This document shows positions 48,605 to 58,453 of a DNA stretch of 64,000 nt, piece by piece. The notes under the pieces were generated by a model. The model made no database searches, was not told where the DNA came from, and worked only from the letters and a program-made list of their open reading frames with translations. Location: NCBI RefSeq assembly GCF_933208495.1, contig NZ_CAKOET010000006.1:16088-80087 (forward strand), written 5' to 3'. The DNA is from Convivina praedatoris. GTDB lineage: Bacteria > Bacillota > Bacilli > Lactobacillales > Lactobacillaceae. The position numbers and the translations under genes are program-made. Numbering within the stretch: position 1 is the first letter of the stretch; the number at the start of each line of letters is the position of its first letter.

Positions 48605-49414
48605 TCATTTCTCTCTAGTTAGTAGCATTGTGATTACCATGGCGATAATCAAAACTACACCAATTGTCGAACCAAACTGCCAATTTTGAGTAACTAAGAA
48701 ATGTTGTTCAATAGCGGTTCCCAATGTAATAACTCGATTTCCACCGATCAAACGTGTCACCATAAACAAGGACAGACTCGGAATGAAAACGGCTTGAATA
48801 CCGGATTTTACACCTGGTAACGAAAGCGGCCAAATGACATTTTTTAGAGTTTGCCAACGATTTGCACCTAAATCTCGACTAGCCTGTTCTAAAACAGGGT
48901 CAATATCAGTCAACGAATTAAAAATCGGTAAAATCATAAAGGGAATTTCTATATAAGCCGCGACAATAATAAAGCTCCAATCAGAAAACAATAATTGATG
49001 TGTCCCTAGTCCCAAGCTTTCAGCCAGCTGATTAATTGGACCCGTCTTTGCCAAAATACCGATAAAAGCATATGTTTTTAGCAACAAGTTAATCCAGGTA
49101 GGTAAAATTATCAATAACAACCAAAACTGTTTGTACTTAAGGCTATTAATTATGTAGGCCGCTGGATAGCTAATCAGTAATGTCACAGCAGTGATAATAA
49201 AGGCATACCAAACCGAATTAAAAGCCATCGTTAAATAAGTGCCACTAACAAAAAACGTTTGGTAATTTTGTAATGTTAAATGGCCATCTGACCCAACTAA
49301 AGACTGCCACAGCAGCAACATTAACGGGGCAATCACAAAGAGCAATAGCCATAGACCGTAGGTGCTATAAAAAGTTAGGCGCGTAAAGCTAAATTTATTT
49401 TTATTAACTAACAT
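48605..49414 (-). CDS. potB: Spermidine/putrescine ABC permease PotB
   Basis: A 269-residue permease with six helices and the coupling loop EQASRDLGANRWQTLKNVI near residue 178. Pairs with PotC. Four bases separate it from potA. The C-terminus is short and basic (LLTREK). Confidence 0.93.
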   Translation of the reverse strand: MLVNKNKFSFTRLTFYSTYGLWLLLFVIAPLMLLLWQSLVGSDGHLTLQNYQTFFVSGTYLTMAFNSVWYAFIITAVTLLISYPAAYIINSLKYKQFWLLLIILPTWINLLLKTYAFIGILAKTGPINQLAESLGLGTHQLLFSDWSFIIVAAYIEIPFMILPIFNSLTDIDPVLEQASRDLGANRWQTLKNVIWPLSLPGVKSGIQAVFIPSLSLFMVTRLIGGNRVITLGTAIEQHFLVTQNWQFGSTIGVVLIIAMVITMLLTREK

Positions 49415-49418
49415 AAAT

Positions 49419-50510
49419 TTACTCCTCGTAGCGTTCTAAACGAGCATCAAAATCATTTTCAGATTCGTTAAAGCGCATAATATGGATATCTTCTGGATCA
49501 AAAGTCAACCCAACCCGTTCGCCGATTGTTGCTGAATTAGTCGCTTGAACCTGCCATTGATTACCATCATCGTCTTGAGCAGTAATTTCATAAAAATCAC
49601 CTCGAAAAGACTGATCTTCAATCGTTACTACTAACTTTCCATTTTCAATAGTGGTTAAGTCTAGATCTTCAGGACGAATTACCACTTCAACACGCTCTTC
49701 CGGACGCATACCCGCATCGACATTAATAAAATCTTTCCCGACAAAATGTACCAAATAGTCACTTTTCATAATGCCTTTAACAATATTGCTTTCACCGATA
49801 AAATCAGCTACAAAGTGGTTAATTGGCTCATCATAGATATCCTCTGGCGTGCCATTTTGCTGAATAACGCCGTCATTCATCACAAAAATCCAGTCCGACA
49901 TTGCTAAAGCTTCTTCTTGATCGTGCGTAACAAATACAAAAGTAATACCTAAACGCTTTTGAATGGTCCGCAACTCCTGCTGCATATCTTTTCGCAGTTT
50001 ATAGTCCAAAGCTGATAGTGGTTCATCTAGTAATAAAACTTCAGGATCATTAGCTAATGCCCGTGCAATAGCAACTCGCTGTTGTTGTCCACCTGATAGC
50101 TCATTTATTTCTCGATTACTAAAATCTGCCAGCTTGACGAGTGATAGCATGGTTTCCACTTTAAGCCGAACTTCATCTTTGCTTAATCCCTTTAATTTAG
50201 GACCAAAAGCAACATTATCAAAGACATTCATATTAGGAAAAAGTGCATAATTTTGAAAAACTGTATTAACGCGGCGCTTTTCAGCTGGCAGATGATTAAT
50301 ACGTTGCCCTTCAAATAAAATTTCACCGCTGTCTGCTTGGAGTTGTCCAGAAATTAATTTTAAAATCGTTGACTTACCAGAGCCAGATGGGCCCAACAAG
50401 GTATAAAACTTACCCGCATCCAGTGCTAAATCAATTTTATTCAAAACTTTAGTACTACCAAAAGATAAATCTACCTGTTGAAACTCAATAATTGGTTCTT
50501 TATTTTCCAT
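49419..50510 (-). CDS. potA: Polyamine ABC transporter ATPase PotA
   Basis: A 363-residue ABC ATPase: Walker [10 protein letters not shown] (40-48), signature [12 protein letters not shown], Walker [13 protein letters not shown], plus a C-terminal TOBE domain (about 280-350) as in PotA/MalK. It energises PotBC for spermidine/putrescine import. First gene of an operon that sits between fusA and rpsJ, where tuf would be expected. Confidence 0.93.
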   Translation of the reverse strand: MENKEPIIEFQQVDLSFGSTKVLNKIDLALDAGKFYTLLGPSGSGKSTILKLISGQLQADSGEILFEGQRINHLPAEKRRVNTVFQNYALFPNMNVFDNVAFGPKLKGLSKDEVRLKVETMLSLVKLADFSNREINELSGGQQQRVAIARALANDPEVLLLDEPLSALDYKLRKDMQQELRTIQKRLGITFVFVTHDQEEALAMSDWIFVMNDGVIQQNGTPEDIYDEPINHFVADFIGESNIVKGIMKSDYLVHFVGKDFINVDAGMRPEERVEVVIRPEDLDLTTIENGKLVVTIEDQSFRGDFYEITAQDDDGNQWQVQATNSATIGERVGLTFDPEDIHIMRFNESENDFDARLERYEE

Positions 50511-50566
50511 GACATTCCCAACCTCAAATTTTTAGTTCTTCAATTCTACAATAACTTAACTTTTTA

Positions 50567-50572
50567 ATTATA
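50567..50572 (-). promoter_or_regulatory. Possible -10 box of the pot operon
   Basis: TATAAT on the minus strand about 57 bases before potA. No good -35 box; the upstream sequence is the fusA terminator. Confidence 0.4.
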
Positions 50573-50581
50573 GTCTCCAAC

Positions 50582-50615
50582 AAAAAAGAGCGCTACTAAA
50601 GTAGCACTCTTTTTA
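50582..50615 (-). terminator. Terminator of the str operon (after fusA)
   Basis: AAAAAGAG.GCTACT / AGTAGC.CTCTTTTT with one internal mismatch, followed by T residues on the minus strand. It ends rpsL-rpsG-fusA. Confidence 0.88.
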
Positions 50616-50630
50616 GACAAATAGATAAGA

Positions 50631-52742
50631 TTAAGCTTCCTTACCTTGCGCCTTAATAATTTCTTCTTGCACATTCTTAGGAACGGCTTGATAGTGATCA
50701 AATACCATCTGGAATGTTCCACGACCCTGCGTAGCTGAACGCAAAGTAGTTGCATAACCGAACATTTCTGACAAAGGTACCTGTGCCTTAACAGCAAGCA
50801 CTGGTCCACGGTTTTCTTGACCTTCAATTAATCCACGACGAGCAGAAACATGACCCATAACATCCCCAAGGTTGTCTTCAGGTACAACAATATCAACCGC
50901 CATGATTGGCTCCAAGATAACTGCGCCAGCAGTCTTAGCACCTTCACGCAAAGCTAATGAAGCAGCAATCTTAAAGGCAGCTTCAGAAGAATCGACATCG
51001 TGATAAGATCCATCGTACAACTTGGCCTTCAAGTCAACCAATGGGAATCCAGCCAAAGGACCAGCCTGCATAGCATCCTTCAAACCAGCTTCAACAGATG
51101 GAATATATTCACGGGGAACAACACCACCAACGATGGCATCTTCGAATTCAAATCCAGCACCTTCATCATTAGGTGAGAATTCAATCCAAACATCACCATA
51201 CTGTCCCTTACCACCAGACTGACGCTTGAAGAATCCACGCGCTTGAACAGTCTTAGTAAAGGCTTCACGATAAGCAACCTGAGGAGCACCAACAGTAGCT
51301 TCAACGTTGAATTCACGGCGCATACGATCAACCATGATATCCAACTGCAACTCACCCATTCCAGCAATCAAAGTATCACCAGTTTCAGGGTTAGTTGTAG
51401 CACGGAATGAAGGATCTTCTTCAGCCAACTTTTGCAAAGCATTAGCTAACTTATCTTGATCAGCCTTAGTCTTAGGTTCAATGGCCAACTCAATAACTGG
51501 GTCAGGGAATTCCATTGACTCCAAAACAAGTGGGTGATCAACATCAGTCAAAGAATCACCAGTAGTAGTGTTCTTCAAACCAATAGCGGCAGCAATATCA
51601 CCAGAGAACACTTCTTCGATTTCAGTTCGTGAAGTGGCATGCATTTGTAGCAAACGACCAACACGTTCACGGTTATCTGATGAAGTGTTTTGTACGTATG
51701 ATCCAGACTTCAATGTTCCAGTATACACGCGCATAAATGTCAAACGACCAACGAATGGATCAGTCATAATCTTAAAGGCCAAAGCTGCGAAAGGCTTGTC
51801 ATCATCGGCAATCAAGTCAACTTCTTCATCAGTCTTAGGATTAGTGGCAACATATGGACGCACTTCTAAAGGTCCTGGAAGATAGTCAACCACGGCATCC
51901 AACATCATTTGAACACCCTTATCCTTATAAGCTGAACCAGCTAATACAGGATAGAATTCAAGGTTCAAAGTAGCACGACGAATAGCTGCTTTTAATTCAT
52001 CGATTGAAATCTCTTCACCTTCAAGGTACTTGTTCATCAATTCTTCATCGACATCAGCAACTGCTTCAACCAATGTTTCACGACGTTCAACAACCAAGTC
52101 TTGGTATTCAGCTGGAATTTCACGTGCTTCCCAATTTGAACCAAGCTCATCAGTTGGGTAGTAAGCCTTTTGACCAACTAAGTCAATCACACCTTCGAAG
52201 TCATCTTCGGCACCAATTGGCCATTGAATAGCTTCAGCATTAACTTGCAAACGTTCGTGCATTGAGGCAACAGACATTGCAAAGTCAGCCCCCAACTTAT
52301 CCATCTTGTTAACAAAAACAATACGAGGAACGTTATAAGTAGTTGCTTGACGCCAAACTGTTTCAGTTTGTGGTTCAACACCGGCAGCACCATCCAAAAC
52401 CGCTACGGCACCATCCAAAACACGCAAAGCACGTTCAACTTCGATAGTGAAGTCCACGTGACCTGGGGTATCAATGATGTTAACACGGTATGGAGCATGT
52501 TCATACTGGTCAAAGAATCCACGCCAAACTGCTGTAGTAGCGGCTGACTGGATTGTAATTCCACGTTCCTTTTCCTGGTCCATGAAATCCATTTGTGAAG
52601 CACCGTCATGGGTTTCACCAATCTTGTGAATCTTACCAGTATAGTACAAGATACGTTCTGTAGTAGTGGTCTTACCCGCATCAATGTGAGCCATGATTCC
52701 AATATTACGAGTACGATCAAGTGGGTATTCACGCTTTACCAT
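50631..52742 (-). CDS. fusA: Elongation factor G
   Basis: A 703-residue translational GTPase: G1 AHIDAGKTT (18-26), G3 DTPGHVDF and G4 NKMDK, followed by domains II-V, with [10 protein letters not shown] in domain IV. It moves tRNA and mRNA through the ribosome. Third gene of the str operon. Unlike most Firmicutes, tuf does not follow; a terminator and the pot operon do. Confidence 0.98.
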   Translation of the reverse strand: MVKREYPLDRTRNIGIMAHIDAGKTTTTERILYYTGKIHKIGETHDGASQMDFMDQEKERGITIQSAATTAVWRGFFDQYEHAPYRVNIIDTPGHVDFTIEVERALRVLDGAVAVLDGAAGVEPQTETVWRQATTYNVPRIVFVNKMDKLGADFAMSVASMHERLQVNAEAIQWPIGAEDDFEGVIDLVGQKAYYPTDELGSNWEAREIPAEYQDLVVERRETLVEAVADVDEELMNKYLEGEEISIDELKAAIRRATLNLEFYPVLAGSAYKDKGVQMMLDAVVDYLPGPLEVRPYVATNPKTDEEVDLIADDDKPFAALAFKIMTDPFVGRLTFMRVYTGTLKSGSYVQNTSSDNRERVGRLLQMHATSRTEIEEVFSGDIAAAIGLKNTTTGDSLTDVDHPLVLESMEFPDPVIELAIEPKTKADQDKLANALQKLAEEDPSFRATTNPETGDTLIAGMGELQLDIMVDRMRREFNVEATVGAPQVAYREAFTKTVQARGFFKRQSGGKGQYGDVWIEFSPNDEGAGFEFEDAIVGGVVPREYIPSVEAGLKDAMQAGPLAGFPLVDLKAKLYDGSYHDVDSSEAAFKIAASLALREGAKTAGAVILEPIMAVDIVVPEDNLGDVMGHVSARRGLIEGQENRGPVLAVKAQVPLSEMFGYATTLRSATQGRGTFQMVFDHYQAVPKNVQEEIIKAQGKEA

Positions 52743-52874
52743 TGTGAGTTTTCTCCTGATTCTGTTCTACTTGCAACAAAAAGCGACACAAATTATGCGC
52801 GCTTTAGCTGTAGTAATAAATATCTGTGATAAGTGTCAGCTATGCTAAACCTATGGCCTAACAATGCTAGAACC

Positions 52875-53345
52875 TTACCAACGATAGTGAGCAAAGGCAC
52901 GGTTGGCTTCAGCCATCTTATGAGTGTCTTCGCGCTTCTTAACTGATGCACCTGTATCATTGGCAGCATCAATAATTTCTTTGGCCAAACGTTCGTCCAT
53001 TGTATGTTCGTTACGCAAACGAGCATAGTTAACCAACCAACGCAATCCCAAAGTTGTACGACGATCAGGACGTACTTCGATTGGCACCTGGTAGTTAGAA
53101 CCACCAACACGGCGAGCCTTAACTTCCAATACTGGCATGATATTTTCCATTGCTTGTTGGAAAACTTCTAGCGGATCATTACCAGTAGTTTCCTTGATAC
53201 GATCAAAAGCATCATACAAGATAGTTGAAGCAGTTCCACGCTTTCCATCGATCATCAACTTGTTGATCAAACGTGAAACTAACTTTGAATTGTAAATTGG
53301 GTCAGGTAGAACTTCCTGACGCTTAGTATAACCTTTACGTGGCAT
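52875..53345 (-). CDS. rpsG: 30S ribosomal protein S7
   Basis: A 156-residue S7 with [19 protein letters not shown] at the start and [19 protein letters not shown]; standard size. It organises the small-subunit head and in E. coli autoregulates the str operon. A 132-base gap separates it from fusA. Confidence 0.98.
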   Translation of the reverse strand: MPRKGYTKRQEVLPDPIYNSKLVSRLINKLMIDGKRGTASTILYDAFDRIKETTGNDPLEVFQQAMENIMPVLEVKARRVGGSNYQVPIEVRPDRRTTLGLRWLVNYARLRNEHTMDERLAKEIIDAANDTGASVKKREDTHKMAEANRAFAHYRW

Positions 53346-53362
53346 AAGTCAGTCTCTCCTTC

Positions 53363-53776
53363 TTACTTCTTAGGGGCCTTAGTTCCGTACTTTGAACGGG
53401 AAGTCATTCGGCCATCAACACCGGCAGTATCTAACGCACCACGGATAACGTGATAACGCACACCAGGCAAATCCTTAACACGACCACCACGAATCAAAAC
53501 AACCGAGTGTTCTTGCAAGTTATGTCCGATACCAGGAATATAAGCAGTAACTTCGTATAAGTTTGACAAACGTACACGAGCGTACTTACGCAAAGCCGAG
53601 TTAGGCTTCTTAGGGGTCATAGTCCCCACACGAGTAGCAACTCCACGCTTCTGAGGTGAAACGTTGTTAGTGGCTTTTTTCTTCATTGAGTTGTAGCCGA
53701 AGTTCAAAGCTGGTGACTTAGACTTAGTCACTTGGGACTTACGTGACTTACGAACCAATTGGTTAATTGTAGGCAT
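53363..53776 (-). CDS. rpsL: 30S ribosomal protein S12
   Basis: A 137-residue S12 with [13 protein letters not shown] and the decoding-site loops [11 protein letters not shown] (lysine of streptomycin interest present, wild-type form) and [13 protein letters not shown]. First gene of the str operon. Confidence 0.98.
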   Translation of the reverse strand: MPTINQLVRKSRKSQVTKSKSPALNFGYNSMKKKATNNVSPQKRGVATRVGTMTPKKPNSALRKYARVRLSNLYEVTAYIPGIGHNLQEHSVVLIRGGRVKDLPGVRYHVIRGALDTAGVDGRMTSRSKYGTKAPKK

Positions 53777-53930
53777 CCTACTATCTCCTTAAAATTTGTT
53801 TGACACAGTTCCAGGCGTGCCATTTTTGCTATTAAACAAAAGTGCCCGACGGGAATCTGTTTGAAATTGCCTTTACAGCGCCGTTTAGCACACTGTGACT
53901 AGGTCACAGAACAGATTACTTAAAAGCACG
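53777..53930 (-). promoter_or_regulatory. Structured leader of the str operon
   Basis: About 150 transcribed bases before rpsL on the minus strand. Stems: CTGTGAC-CTA-GTCACAG, and a larger one in which CAGATTCC pairs with GGAACTG around CACTTTTG / CAAAAATG. Such a leader could bind S7 or S12. Not matched to a known family by me. Confidence 0.55.
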
Positions 53931-53936
53931 ACAAAT

Positions 53937-53964
53937 ATAATAGCAGAAATATTATCTAAGTCAA
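53937..53964 (-). promoter_or_regulatory. Promoter of the str operon
   Basis: TTGACT, 16-base spacer ending in TGC, then TATTAT on the minus strand, about 160 bases before rpsL. Confidence 0.8.
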
Positions 53965-54019
53965 GGTTCTTAGCCAATTTACTTTATAAAATTTGTGCAG
54001 CTTGTTCGTCTAATTAAGT

Positions 54020-54670
54020 ATGCAAGATATTTTAATTTTATGTTTTTCAGCCATTCTAATTTCAACCCTATTATGTTTAGTAGATCGCAGTAATCAAGGA
54101 GTCTCTTTATGGACCAAACGTTCCTATTGTTTTAACTGCCATCACCAATTAAAGGCTTTGGACTTAATACCAATTATATCGGCTTTATTACTACAAGGGC
54201 GATGCCGCCACTGTCATTTTAAATTTGGACTGCGTTTTGCTATTTACGAAGGAATAGGTGCCATAATTTTATATCACTTTTGGGGCCAATGGCTTACTTT
54301 TATTATTTGCTTGGCTCTGCTTTTTTTAACCGTTGAAGATCTGTATCAACAGCAAGCTCACAGCAATTATCTTTGGCTCATTAACCTAATACTTTATATT
54401 CAAAAATATCACCATACCTCTCTGTATTTACTAATTACTATTAGTTTGCTGAGTTGGTGGTTAATTGCATATCGAAAGGTATTGGGTAGTGGCGATTATC
54501 CGGTTTTAATTTTATTACTATTAGATTTAACCTATATCCAATTCGCCTGGGCCATGTTATTAGCTACTGGATTAGCTTTCCTTTTCTTTTTCAAAGCATC
54601 CCATCGACCTGCAATTGCTTTTATTCCTTTTCTGTCAGTCAGCTGGCTTGTCATAAAATTATTTACATAA
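54020..54670 (+). CDS. comC: Prepilin peptidase (A24 family, ComC-like)
   Basis: A 216-residue polytopic membrane protein with the two zinc-type cysteine pairs CFNC (37-40) and CRHC (62-65), and two membrane aspartates, D107 in TVEDLYQ and D159 in GSGDYPV, which form the aspartic site. It cleaves type IV pilin-like leader peptides; in Gram-positive bacteria the substrates are the ComG pseudopilins of the DNA-uptake machine. No clear ribosome site precedes the ATG. Convergent with clpC. Confidence 0.88.
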   Translation: MQDILILCFSAILISTLLCLVDRSNQGVSLWTKRSYCFNCHHQLKALDLIPIISALLLQGRCRHCHFKFGLRFAIYEGIGAIILYHFWGQWLTFIICLALLFLTVEDLYQQQAHSNYLWLINLILYIQKYHHTSLYLLITISLLSWWLIAYRKVLGSGDYPVLILLLLDLTYIQFAWAMLLATGLAFLFFFKASHRPAIAFIPFLSVSWLVIKLFT

Positions 54671-54700
54671 AAAAGGAGCTATATCAGCTCCTTTCTTCTT
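54667..54700. terminator. Bidirectional terminator between comC and clpC
   Basis: AAAGGAGCT / AGCTCCTTT stem with a five-base loop; A/T-rich runs on both sides serve both convergent genes. Confidence 0.85.
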
Positions 54701-57165
54701 TAAACTTTAACCAGTGGTTTTATAGTTAACTTAATTTTGCCATTCTTAGCACCAATAGTAACAGAATCTTCAGTCGTAATCTTACCAGCTAGGAGCGCTT
54801 CGCTCAGCTGATCTTCTACGGTTGATTGCAAAACTCTACGAATTGGCCGAGCACCATATTCTGGATCAAATCCAGCTTTAGCCACTGCATCGATAGCAGC
54901 TGGCGTCATTTTAACGCGGATTCCTCGCTCAGTGATTCGATCTAAAATATCCTTACTCATTAATTTAACAATTTGATGTAATTCATTTTCATTTAGTGGG
55001 TTAAAAACAATCACATCATCTAGTCGATTGATAAATTCAGGGCGGAATGTTTCCTTTAATGTCTCTCGGATTTTTCTAGCAATTGCTTCGTGATTGGTAG
55101 AAAGGTCACGAGCGCCAAAACCAACTGATTTTTCGTCACGCAATCGGGTTGCCCCCAAATTAGAAGTCATAATAATGATTGTATTCCTAAAATCTACTTT
55201 ACGACCTTTAGAATCTGTTAAAAATCCATCATCAAAAACCTGCAACATTAAATTAAAAATATCCGGATGAGCTTTTTCTACCTCATCTAATAAAATAACT
55301 GAATATGGCTGTTTACGAACCCGCTCAGTCAATTGTCCGCCTTCATCATAACCAACATATCCGGGTGCCGCACCAATTAATCGACTAGCTGAATAGCGTT
55401 CCTGATATTCCGACATATCAACCCGAATCAAGTTGTTTTCGCTACCAAACATTGATTCGGCCAAAGCCTTAGCTAACTCAGTTTTTCCAACACCGGTTGG
55501 TCCCAAAAACATGAAATTACCAATCGGACGCTGCGGATCTTTTAAACCTGAACGGGCTCGTCGAATTGCCCGTGCTACAGCAGACACAGCATCATGCTGC
55601 CCAATCACACGTTGACCTAAAACTTGTTCCAAATTAATTAAACGTTGTTGTTCATTCTTTTCTAATTGTGTAACCGGCACACCAGTTTGTTGGGCCACTA
55701 CCTGAGCAATGTCTTCTCCATTGACAGTGAGACCGTATTGATCAGGTTTACTTTCCTTTTTGGACTGACGATGTTTCGCTTTATTAATTTTTTGACGCAA
55801 AGTGATTTCTTCTTGTCTTAACTGAGCTGCTTGTTCAAAATCAATTGCAGCTAAAGCCGCTTCTTTAGCTAATTGAATTTTTTTCAATTCAGCTTGTTTT
55901 TTCATCAATGGCGTAGTGCGGTCAATAGCATCCAATCGAACTCGTGCAGCAGCTTCATCCATTAAGTCAATTGCCTTATCTGGCAAAAATCGACCAGTAA
56001 TATAACGAGCGGACAAGGTAACTGCACTCTTAACTGCTTCTGGAGTAATAGCCACCTGATGATATTTTTCAAATTGAACACGTAAACCCATTAAAATTTC
56101 TGTGGCTTCATCTATTGACGGCTCTTTCACTACTACCTGAGCAAAACGCCGTTCTAAAGCTGCATCAGTTTCTACGTATTTTTGATATTCATCAAAGGTT
56201 GTTGCCCCCAAAAGTTGGAGTTCTCCACGAGCTAAAGCCGGCTTTAAGATATTAGCTGCATCAATGGCTCCTTCAGCACCCCCTGCACCAATTAGAGTGT
56301 GTAATTCATCAATGAAAAGAATGACTTGTCCGTCGCGTTCAATTTCTTGTAAAATTTGCTTTAAACGATTTTCAAATTCACCACGATACTTAGTACCTGC
56401 AACTAATGATCCCATATCCAAGGCCATTAAACGCTTATTTTTTAAGTTATCTGGCACAGCTTGATTTACTATTTTTTGGGCCAATCCCTCCGCAATAGCT
56501 GTTTTCCCAACACCAGGTTCTCCCACTAAAACAGGGTTATTTTTAGTTCGTCGAGATAAGACCTGAATCACTCGTCGAACTTCTTGATCACGTCCGATAA
56601 CTGGATCCAGACCACCTTCTTTAGCAATATGGGTCAGATCACGAGACAACTGATCTAGGGTAGGTGTACCAATTTGTTCCTTATTACGCTCTTTTTGTTG
56701 CTTCATTTGTTTGCGTAAATCAGTTACACCTAATTTTCGTAAAATAACGCGATTTATCTCCTTTAAATTAGCATCCAAAGCTAACAAAATACGAGAAGAT
56801 AGCACATTACTATCTTGCAATAGAGCTAGCAATATATGTTCGGTTCCTACTTGATGCTGTCCTAAAAGTTGCGCTTGTTCGTTAGCTAAGCGAAGAATTT
56901 CAGCTGCTTTGGGTGAATATGGCAAATAGGTACCGGGTTCATAGTGTTCAGTTAAACCATATCCAGTAAAATGTTCAATCTCTTCACGAATATCATCAAC
57001 TTGGATATCAAATTGAGTTAAAACGCTGCTAGCCAACCCATCTTTTTCAATGGCCAAAGCCAATAGTAAATGTTCAGTGCCAACTGCTTGATGCTTAAAA
57101 TGTTGTGCCTGTTCTTGCGCCAAAATTAATACATTCTGTGCACTATTCGTAAAATCATTATCCAT
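54700..57165 (-). CDS. clpC: Clp protease ATPase subunit ClpC
   Basis: An 821-residue HSP100 with an N-terminal double Clp-N repeat (about 1-145), first AAA+ domain with GEPGVGKT (215-222), a middle coiled coil including a UVR-like segment ([12 protein letters not shown] near 435), and a second AAA+ domain with GPTGVGKTE near 553. It unfolds substrates for ClpP. I see no CtsR operator (two GGTCAAA-type repeats) at its promoter, where many Firmicutes have one. Single gene; no mcsA/mcsB/ctsR genes adjoin it. Confidence 0.96.
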   Translation of the reverse strand: MDNDFTNSAQNVLILAQEQAQHFKHQAVGTEHLLLALAIEKDGLASSVLTQFDIQVDDIREEIEHFTGYGLTEHYEPGTYLPYSPKAAEILRLANEQAQLLGQHQVGTEHILLALLQDSNVLSSRILLALDANLKEINRVILRKLGVTDLRKQMKQQKERNKEQIGTPTLDQLSRDLTHIAKEGGLDPVIGRDQEVRRVIQVLSRRTKNNPVLVGEPGVGKTAIAEGLAQKIVNQAVPDNLKNKRLMALDMGSLVAGTKYRGEFENRLKQILQEIERDGQVILFIDELHTLIGAGGAEGAIDAANILKPALARGELQLLGATTFDEYQKYVETDAALERRFAQVVVKEPSIDEATEILMGLRVQFEKYHQVAITPEAVKSAVTLSARYITGRFLPDKAIDLMDEAAARVRLDAIDRTTPLMKKQAELKKIQLAKEAALAAIDFEQAAQLRQEEITLRQKINKAKHRQSKKESKPDQYGLTVNGEDIAQVVAQQTGVPVTQLEKNEQQRLINLEQVLGQRVIGQHDAVSAVARAIRRARSGLKDPQRPIGNFMFLGPTGVGKTELAKALAESMFGSENNLIRVDMSEYQERYSASRLIGAAPGYVGYDEGGQLTERVRKQPYSVILLDEVEKAHPDIFNLMLQVFDDGFLTDSKGRKVDFRNTIIIMTSNLGATRLRDEKSVGFGARDLSTNHEAIARKIRETLKETFRPEFINRLDDVIVFNPLNENELHQIVKLMSKDILDRITERGIRVKMTPAAIDAVAKAGFDPEYGARPIRRVLQSTVEDQLSEALLAGKITTEDSVTIGAKNGKIKLTIKPLVKV

Positions 57166-57212
57166 GTATTGCCTCCTTAAAGTTAGGCATCCAACGAGAA
57201 ATGTTGGAATAT

Positions 57213-57240
57213 ATTATACCGCATAGACTGTTTTTATCAA
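57213..57240 (-). promoter_or_regulatory. Promoter of clpC
   Basis: TTGATA, 16-base spacer, TATAAT on the minus strand. A small hairpin CCAAC-N7-GTTGG (57191-57207) lies in the leader. Confidence 0.8.
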
Positions 57241-57253
57241 AATTATACCAAGC

Positions 57254-57284
57254 AAAAAGTCGAAACAAATGTTTCGACTTTTTA
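57254..57284 (-). terminator. Terminator of prfB
   Basis: AAAAAGTCGAAACA / TGTTTCGACTTTTT, a 14-pair perfect stem directly after the prfB stop. Confidence 0.9.
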
Positions 57285-57286
57285 TA

Positions 57287-58405
57287 TTAATCTGGATTCT
57301 TTAATGATAATTGCCACTGTAAATAAGCATTAATAAATGGATCAAGATCCCCATCTAAAACAGTTTGAGGCTGATTAGTTTCAAAGCCGGTCCGATGATC
57401 CTTTACCATCTGATAAGGATGGAGTACATAGGAACGGATCTGTGATCCCCAACCATTTTCCAATTTTTCACCACTAATTGCAGCTCGTTCGGCCTCTTGT
57501 TTTTCCAGTTCTAACTGATACAGCTTAGCCTTTAATAGTCGCATCGCATAGTCACGGTTTCCATATTGAGTTCGCTCAACAGTAGAAGCAACAACGATAC
57601 CAGTTGGTTCGTGGGTCAAACGTACCCCTGTAGAAACCTTATTGACGTTTTGTCCTCCAGCTCCACCAGAACGAAAAACATCCATCTTAATGTCTTCATC
57701 TCGAACATCAATTTCAATAGAATCGTCTAATTCAGGCATCACATCAATGCTGACAAAGCTAGTATGCCGACGACCGGCACTATCGAACGGTGAAATACGA
57801 ACAAAACGGTGGACGCCCTTTTCACTGCGTAAAAATCCATAGGCATTATGCCCACTAATTTTAATAGTAGCACTATCAATTCCAGCCTCATCACCCGGAT
57901 TGTAGTTTAAAACATCCACTTTAAAATCATGTTGTTGTGCCCATCGTGTATACATCCGATAGAGATTAGCACCCCAATCAGTTGATTCGGTTCCACCTGA
58001 TCCAGGATGGATTTCCAAAATAGCATTGTTAGCATCATATTCACCAGTTAACAATTGCTCAAGATTATAAGCTTCAATATCTTTTTGTGTTTTCTCAATT
58101 CCAGCACTGAGCTCTTCCATCATTTCAGCATCATTAGCATCCTCTGATAGCATTTCAATTAAAACTGCTAATTCTTCAGATTGATTAACTAGATGCAAAA
58201 AAGAATCCCGACGTGTTTTTAAAACATTATTAGCATCAATTATTTTTTGAGCAGCCTCATGATCATCCCAAAAACTAGGAACCGTCATCTGATTTTCATA
58301 ATCAGCAATTTCTTCAGTCAACGCCTCTAAATCTAATGATTCTCTAAAATGATCAATATTTGTTGTTATCTCTTCCAAAGCCCGTTTAGCATCAACTAAT
58401 TCCAT
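57287..58405 (-). CDS. prfB: Peptide chain release factor 2
   Basis: A 372-residue RF2 with the stop-codon tripeptide SPF (205-207) and the GGQ catalytic loop (250-252). It releases peptides at UGA and UAA. In many bacteria the gene contains an in-frame UGA near codon 26 and needs a +1 frameshift; here codons 23-28 read TCA TTA GAT TTA GAG GCG with no stop and no internal AGGGGG, so the frame is continuous. Located after secA. Confidence 0.96.
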   Translation of the reverse strand: MELVDAKRALEEITTNIDHFRESLDLEALTEEIADYENQMTVPSFWDDHEAAQKIIDANNVLKTRRDSFLHLVNQSEELAVLIEMLSEDANDAEMMEELSAGIEKTQKDIEAYNLEQLLTGEYDANNAILEIHPGSGGTESTDWGANLYRMYTRWAQQHDFKVDVLNYNPGDEAGIDSATIKISGHNAYGFLRSEKGVHRFVRISPFDSAGRRHTSFVSIDVMPELDDSIEIDVRDEDIKMDVFRSGGAGGQNVNKVSTGVRLTHEPTGIVVASTVERTQYGNRDYAMRLLKAKLYQLELEKQEAERAAISGEKLENGWGSQIRSYVLHPYQMVKDHRTGFETNQPQTVLDGDLDPFINAYLQWQLSLKNPD

Positions 58406-58423
58406 ACTTATCCTCTCCTCATA

Positions 58424-58446
58424 AGAAAAGCGAACCGAAGTTCGCT
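58424..58446 (-). terminator. Terminator between secA and prfB
   Basis: AGCGAAC-TTCG-GTTCGCT followed by TTTCTT on the minus strand. A short stem with a stable tetraloop; partial read-through into prfB is possible because no separate prfB promoter is clear. Confidence 0.75.
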
Positions 58447-58453
58447 CATCATT

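Noticed and set aside
57191..57207. CtsR operator at clpC
   Set aside because: The inverted repeat CCAAC/GTTGG lacks the direct GGTCAAA repeats of CtsR.
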